Assembly (NCBI RefSeq): GCF_015680705.1
Contig: NZ_JADNYP010000007.1
Coordinates: 1-64,000, forward strand
Length of the DNA: 64,000 nucleotides
Reading direction: 5' to 3'
DNA from: Pseudomonas fulva
GTDB taxonomy: Bacteria; Pseudomonadota; Gammaproteobacteria; Pseudomonadales; Pseudomonadaceae
Shown: positions 57,896 to 64,000 of the stretch, in pieces
Layout of the letters: the number at the start of each line of letters is the position of its first letter
Numbering within the stretch: position 1 is the stretch's first letter
The notes under the pieces: model-generated
What the model was told of the DNA's origin: nothing
What the model saw: the letters and a program-made list of their open reading frames with translations, nothing else
The model's database searches: none
Translations under genes and position numbers: made by a program

Positions 57896-57940
57896 GAAGA
57901 CCTCCCGTAAATCAAGCCTGAAAGGGCGATCGCAGGTTGC

Positions 57941-58021
57941 AAAAAAGCGGAATGACGTATGGACACGTCACTCCGCTTTTCTATGCTGATTCATCTGCGC
58001 GCTTTTAGTGGACACACTAAA
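57941..58021 (-). promoter_or_regulatory. carAB leader with terminator, short peptide frame and inverted repeat
   Basis: A 14-bp stem with one mismatch (AAGCGGAGTGACGT / ACGTCATTCCGCTT, 57945-57978) followed by TTTTT on the minus strand lies 50 bases before carA. An eight-codon frame MNQHRKAE (57994-57968) ends inside its first arm. A perfect TTTAGTG-GACA-CACTAAA repeat is at 58004-58021. The arrangement resembles a transcription attenuator, though it could simply be the dapB terminator. The remaining 190 bases to dapB show no gene. Confidence 0.65.
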
Positions 58022-58212
58022 GCTGTAGCTTACAGGAATGGGTGTTTTGGGTCTACCGGATATGTGCCTTGGAAGCAGCGGATTGCGACATTGGCTCAAT
58101 GAAGGGAGCGTGGGGTGGCCGTTTTCGTAAAGCAAGGCATGGGGAGCGGTGGCATCGAGCCTGCCGGGGTTGCGCAGCAGCCCTCGGTTCCCGCTCCTTC
58201 GCTCCCCCACCT

Positions 58213-60157
<1,945 letters not shown>

Positions 60158-60367
60158 AAGTCATTCGCACTCTTGAGGGCTTTCGGCAAACCTCTGCGCA
60201 TCTTGCGCCGTGCCGTCGACACCCGTCGCCAGGCCCGCAGGCGCCCCGACAGATGCCGTAGAATTTCGTGTGTCCCAGACACGCCAACGCGGGAGCAAGC
60301 CCCCGCGCGGCGACATCCTACCAGCTCGACGCCCGATGACGACGAGCCGGCCGACAACTTGCAGGGA

Positions 60368-62293
60368 TTACTGCTTGTTGTTGTCTTTCACTTCCTCGAA
60401 CTCGGCGTCCACCACGTCGTCCTGGCGAGCTTCCGGTTCGGCCTGCTGGGCGCCGCCCTGTGGCTGCTGGCCCTGCTGCTCGGCGTACATCTTCTGGGCC
60501 ACCGGCGCGGAGACCTTGGACAGCTCCTCGACCTTGGCGTCGATGGCTGCCTTGTCGTCGCCCTTGATGGCGGCTTCCAGGGCCACCACGGCCGCTTCGA
60601 TCGCGGTCTTCTCGTCGGCGCTCACCTTGTCGCCGGCGTCGGCCACCATCTTGCGGGTCGAGTGGACCAGCGCATCGCCCTGGTTGCGGGCCGCGGCCAG
60701 CTCCTCGAACTTGCGGTCTTCCTCGGCGTTGGCCTCGGCGTCACGCACCATGCGCTCGATCTCTTCGTCCGACAGGCCGGAGTTGGCCTTGATGACGATC
60801 GACTGCTGCTTGCCGGTGGCCTTGTCCTTCGCGCCGACGTGCAGGATGCCGTTGGCGTCGATGTCGAAGGTCACTTCGATCTGCGGCACGCCACGCGGAG
60901 CTGGCGGGATGTCGGCCAGGTCGAACTTGCCCAGCGACTTGTTCTGCGCGGCCTGCTTGCGCTCGCCCTGCAGGACGTGGATGGTCACGGCGCTCTGGTT
61001 GTCGTCGGCGGTCGAGAACACCTGCGACTTCTTGGTCGGGATGGTGGTGTTCTTCTCGATCAGCGGAGTCATCACGCCGCCCATGGTCTCGATGCCCAGG
61101 GTCAGCGGGCTGACGTCCAGCAGCAGCACGTCCTTGACGTCACCGGCCAGGACCGCGCCCTGGATGGCGGCACCCATGGCGACCGCTTCGTCCGGGTTGA
61201 CGTCCTTGCGCGCTTCCTTGCCGAAGAAGTCGGCAACGGCTTTCTGCACCAGCGGCATGCGGGTCTGGCCGCCGACGAGGATCACGTCGTTGATCTTGCT
61301 GGCATCGATGCCGGCGTCCTTCAGGGCGATGCGGCAAGGCTCGATGGTGCGCTGCACCAGGTCCTCGACCAGCGACTCCAGCTTGGCGCGGGAGATCTTC
61401 ACGTTCAGGTGCTTCGGACCGGTCGCATCCGCGGTGATGTACGGCAGGTTGACGTCGGTCGACTGGGCCGAGGACAGCTCGATCTTGGCCTTTTCCGCAG
61501 CTTCCTTGAGGCGCTGCAGGGCCAGCGGATCGTTCTTCAGGTCCATGCCGGACTCTTTCTTGAACTCGTCGACGAGGTAGTCGATCAGGCGCATGTCGAA
61601 GTCTTCGCCACCGAGGAAGGTGTCCCCGTTGGTAGCCAGCACTTCGAACTGGTGCTCGCCATCGACTTCGGCGATCTCGATGACCGAGACGTCGAAGGTA
61701 CCACCACCGAGGTCATAGACGATGACGGTGTGGTCGCCCTTGGCCTTGTCCATGCCATAGGCCAGCGCGGCGGCGGTCGGCTCGTTGATGATGCGCTTGA
61801 CGTCCAGGCCGGCGATGCGACCGGCATCCTTGGTGGCCTGGCGCTGGCTGTCGTTGAAGTAGGCCGGAACGGTGATGACCGCTTCGGTGACCGGCTCGCC
61901 GAGATAGTCTTCGGCGGTCTTCTTCATCTTCTTGAGGACTTCGGCGCTGATCTGCGGCGGCGCCATTTCCTTGCCATTGGCTTCGACCCAGGCGTCACCA
62001 TTGCTGGCCTTGACGATCTTGTAGGGCACCAGCTTGATGTCCTTCTGCACGACGTCTTCTTCGAAGCGACGACCGATCAGGCGCTTGACCGCGAACAGGG
62101 TGTTGTGCGGGTTGGTCACTGCCTGGCGCTTGGCCGACTGGCCGACCAGGATCTCGCCGTCGTTGGCGTAGGCGATGATCGATGGCGTGGTGCGCGCGCC
62201 TTCGGCGTTCTCGATGACCTTGACGTTACCGTTCTCGAGGATGGAGACGCAGGAGTTGGTGGTCCCCAGGTCGATACCGATGATTTTGCCCAT
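60368..62293 (-). CDS. dnaK: Chaperone DnaK (Hsp70)
   Basis: The 641-residue Hsp70 folds nascent and stressed proteins. It has the nucleotide-binding domain ([13 protein letters not shown] at the start, the [10 protein letters not shown] phosphate loop), the hydrophobic interdomain linker (VLLLDVSPL), the substrate domain, and the Gln/Gly-rich lid tail ending in an acidic stretch (DAEFEEVKD). It has its own heat-shock-type promoter inside the grpE end. Confidence 0.98.
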   Translation of the reverse strand: MGKIIGIDLGTTNSCVSILENGNVKVIENAEGARTTPSIIAYANDGEILVGQSAKRQAVTNPHNTLFAVKRLIGRRFEEDVVQKDIKLVPYKIVKASNGDAWVEANGKEMAPPQISAEVLKKMKKTAEDYLGEPVTEAVITVPAYFNDSQRQATKDAGRIAGLDVKRIINEPTAAALAYGMDKAKGDHTVIVYDLGGGTFDVSVIEIAEVDGEHQFEVLATNGDTFLGGEDFDMRLIDYLVDEFKKESGMDLKNDPLALQRLKEAAEKAKIELSSAQSTDVNLPYITADATGPKHLNVKISRAKLESLVEDLVQRTIEPCRIALKDAGIDASKINDVILVGGQTRMPLVQKAVADFFGKEARKDVNPDEAVAMGAAIQGAVLAGDVKDVLLLDVSPLTLGIETMGGVMTPLIEKNTTIPTKKSQVFSTADDNQSAVTIHVLQGERKQAAQNKSLGKFDLADIPPAPRGVPQIEVTFDIDANGILHVGAKDKATGKQQSIVIKANSGLSDEEIERMVRDAEANAEEDRKFEELAAARNQGDALVHSTRKMVADAGDKVSADEKTAIEAAVVALEAAIKGDDKAAIDAKVEELSKVSAPVAQKMYAEQQGQQPQGGAQQAEPEARQDDVVDAEFEEVKDNNKQ

Positions 62294-62371
62294 GTTGAAT
62301 CTCCCGAAACTTGAATTGGGTTACAGCGGGCGCGTTGGCCAACTGCGGCAATACTTGAGTGCTTGACACCT

Positions 62372-62399
62372 AGATGGGGTTGCCCCGGAAGATTTCAAG
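62372..62399 (-). promoter_or_regulatory. Sigma-32-type promoter for dnaK
   Basis: On the minus strand CTTGAA (62394-62399) and CCCCATCT (62372-62379) are 14 bases apart, a near-perfect heat-shock consensus. The -35 element overlaps the grpE stop codon, so dnaK can be driven independently of grpE. Confidence 0.85.
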
Positions 62400-62949
62400 C
62401 CTGTTCATCGATCGAGGGTTGCGGCGCTGCCGGCGCCTTGCTGACCACCACCATGGCGGGGCGCAGCAGACGGCCGTTGAGCAGGTAGCCCTTCTGGAAC
62501 ACCTTGAGCACGCTGTTGGGCTCGACCTCGGCGCTTTCTTCCATGGCCATGGCCTGGTGATGCTCGGCGTTGAACGGCTCGCCATGCGGGTCGACGGCCT
62601 CGAGGTTGTAGCGCTTGAGGGTGTCGGCGAACATCTTCAGGGTCAGCTCGATGCCTTCGCGCATCGGCCTGATCGCCTCGTCATCGGCGCTGGACAGCTC
62701 CAGGCCGCGCTCGAGGCTGTCGATGACCGGCAGCAGATCGCTGGCGAACTTTTCCAGGGCGAACTTGTGCGCCTTCTCGACGTCCTGCTCGGCACGGCGA
62801 CGGACGTTCTGCAGGTCGGCCACGGCACGCAGGGACTGATCCTGGGCGGCTGCCAGCTGCTCCTCGAGCTGCTGCACGCGGGCGCCGAGATCCTCAGTGC
62901 CAGCGGCTTCGGTGTCGAGGTTCTTTTCATCCAGTTGTTCGTCAGCCAT
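62395..62949 (-). CDS. grpE: Nucleotide exchange factor GrpE
   Basis: The 184-residue protein exchanges ADP for ATP on DnaK. It has a long N-terminal coiled coil (about 15-80) and the C-terminal beta domain ([40 protein letters not shown]). The start at 62949 (MADEQLDEK) has a typical ribosome site; the longer frame runs through the promoter. Confidence 0.96.
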   Translation of the reverse strand: MADEQLDEKNLDTEAAGTEDLGARVQQLEEQLAAAQDQSLRAVADLQNVRRRAEQDVEKAHKFALEKFASDLLPVIDSLERGLELSSADDEAIRPMREGIELTLKMFADTLKRYNLEAVDPHGEPFNAEHHQAMAMEESAEVEPNSVLKVFQKGYLLNGRLLRPAMVVVSKAPAAPQPSIDEQA

Positions 62950-63006
62950 GGGGTTCTCCTTCGCAAATGGGGTGTGCGCGAGACGTGCTCGCCGGGTCTG
63001 GCGGAT

Positions 63007-63034
63007 ATATGGGGGCTGAAAACCCAGCTTCAAG
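63007..63034 (-). promoter_or_regulatory. Sigma-32-type promoter for grpE
   Basis: CTTGAA (63029-63034) and CCCCATAT (63007-63014) are 14 bases apart on the minus strand, about 58 bases before the grpE ATG. It is the main heat-shock promoter of the grpE-dnaK-dnaJ block. Confidence 0.88.
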
Positions 63035-63078
63035 GGCAGGCTCGCCGCCGACCCATGCATGCCTGCCGTCAGGGGGCA

Positions 63079-63115
63079 TTGTCAGGCCCACGGCAAACAC
63101 TGTATAAATAAACAG
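63079..63115 (+). promoter_or_regulatory. recN promoter with LexA box
   Basis: TTGTCA (63079-63084) and TATAAA (63103-63108) are 18 bases apart. The perfect LexA palindrome CTGT-N8-ACAG (63100-63115) covers the -10 element, so recN should be SOS-induced. Confidence 0.87.
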
Positions 63116-63141
63116 ACCTGAACAAAAATCGGGAGCCGCCC

Positions 63142-64000
63142 ATGCTGGTGCACCTGTCGATCCACAACTACGCCATCGTCGAACACCTGGACCTCGAGCT
63201 CGCCCGGGGCATGAGCGTCATCACCGGCGAGACCGGTGCTGGCAAGTCGATCATGCTCGACGCGCTCGGCCTGGCATTGGGCGACCGCGCCGACAGTGGC
63301 GTGGTGCGCCCGGGCGCCGACAAGGCGGACATCCTCGCCACCTTCGACCTGGCGGACATCCCCGAAGCCCACGCCTGGCTGGCCGAGCGCGACCTCGAGC
63401 AGGACGGCCCGTGCATCCTGCGCCGCGTGATCACCGCCGAAGGGCGAAGCCGCGGCTACATCAATGGCACGCCCTGCCCGCTCGGCGATCTCAAGGCCCT
63501 GGGCGAACTGCTGATCGACATCCATAGCCAGCACGAACACCAGTCGCTGCTCAAGACCGACACCCATCGTCGCCTGCTCGACGAGTACGCTGGCGCCAGC
63601 GACCTGGCGCGCCAGGTCCAGCTGGCGGCCCAGCGCTGGCGGCAGACCCGCCAGGAGCTGGAGCGGCTGTCCAACTCCAGCGACGAACAACGGGCACGCC
63701 ACCAACTGCTGAGCTACCAGCTCGAGGAGCTGGAAAACCTCAACCTGGGCGAGAACGAGCTCGAGCAGCTGGAGCAGGAGCACAAGAACCTGACCAATGC
63801 CGAAGCCCTGTTCGGCGTATGCCGCCAGGTCATCGACCAGTGCAGCGAGAGCGACTCGGGCAACGTGCTCAGCGCTCTGACCGCCTGCCTCAACCGCCTC
63901 GGCGCCGCCGCCGACGCGCCGCGCGCCCTGGGCGAGGCAGCCAACCTGATCGCCAGCGCGCAGATCCAGGTGGAAGAAGCGGTCGGCGAGCTCAACCGCT
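63142..64000 (+). CDS. recN: DNA repair protein RecN (5' part, cut by window edge)
   Basis: The first 286 codons of the SMC-like repair ATPase are present, with Walker A GETGAGKS (about 29-36), the IDIHSQHEHQSLL region near 130, and the start of the coiled coil (from about 165, rich in Leu/Glu). It helps join broken DNA ends in recombination. The ATG at 63142 lies 27 bases after the LexA box. The C-terminal half is outside the window. Confidence 0.95.
   Translation, partial: MLVHLSIHNYAIVEHLDLELARGMSVITGETGAGKSIMLDALGLALGDRADSGVVRPGADKADILATFDLADIPEAHAWLAERDLEQDGPCILRRVITAEGRSRGYINGTPCPLGDLKALGELLIDIHSQHEHQSLLKTDTHRRLLDEYAGASDLARQVQLAAQRWRQTRQELERLSNSSDEQRARHQLLSYQLEELENLNLGENELEQLEQEHKNLTNAEALFGVCRQVIDQCSESDSGNVLSALTACLNRLGAAADAPRALGEAANLIASAQIQVEEAVGELNR

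Noticed and set aside
60288..60307. CGCGGG/CCCGCG stem with GCAAGC centre in the dnaK-dnaJ gap, like a Pseudomonas REP element
   Set aside because: Only one short copy was seen and the flanks do not match a full REP unit, so a repeat-element call is not supported.

Overview
The window is a gene-dense stretch of a Pseudomonas chromosome, most likely from the P. putida group. The evidence is the high GC, the gene order (ilvIHC-pssA, hmuTUV, dksA-gluQ, cbrXAB-crcZ, pcnB-folK-panBC-pgi-acs, the tRNA-fMet/rimP/nusA/infB cluster, carAB-dapB-dnaJK-grpE-recN), the recognisable Pseudomonas regulatory RNAs PrrF and CrcZ, and GTG/TTG starts typical of the genus. I found no insertion sequence, prophage, CRISPR array, integrase or compositional island, so this is core genome. 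No plainly new defence or biosynthetic system stands out; the most informative signals are in intergenic RNA and regulatory sequence.

Region 1 (1-9.9 kb, minus strand) holds msrPQ (repair of oxidised periplasmic methionine), pssA (phosphatidylserine synthesis), ilvI-ilvH-ilvC (branched-chain amino acids), and mrcB followed by a TPR lipoprotein (probable PBP1b activator LpoP) and a YqcC-family protein. Region 2 (9.9-17.2 kb) is an iron/heme block: a phosphotransferase-ATPase fusion, a TfoX-C protein, the Fur-controlled sRNA prrF, hmuTUV reading away from a small Rieske protein across a Fur box, then sfsA and an aminotransferase.

Region 3 (17.4-24.4 kb, plus strand) is regulatory: dksA, gluQ, then cbrX-cbrA-cbrB and the sRNA crcZ, with a sigma-54 promoter and an upstream inverted repeat fitting CbrB. 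Together these form the carbon catabolite repression switch in which CbrAB drives CrcZ, which titrates Hfq/Crc. Region 4 (24.4-36 kb, plus strand) is pcnB, folK, panB, panC, pgi, acs and two poorly characterised genes (MpaB-like DUF2236 and a large DUF748 envelope protein).

Region 5 (36-52.1 kb, minus strand) is the information-processing superoperon. In transcription order it reads rlmE, ftsH, folP, glmM, tpiA, secG, tRNA-Leu, tRNA-fMet, rimP, nusA, infB, rbfA, truB, rpsO, pnp, with a BON-domain gene after it. It has hairpins at the tRNA/rimP, infB/rbfA and rpsO/pnp junctions that look like control points. Region 6 (52.2-64 kb) has yhbY, a DUF4149 gene, greA, carB, carA (TTG start, with a leader hairpin), dapB, and dnaJ, dnaK, grpE with two sigma-32-type promoters. 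The start of recN, behind a LexA box, runs off the right edge.
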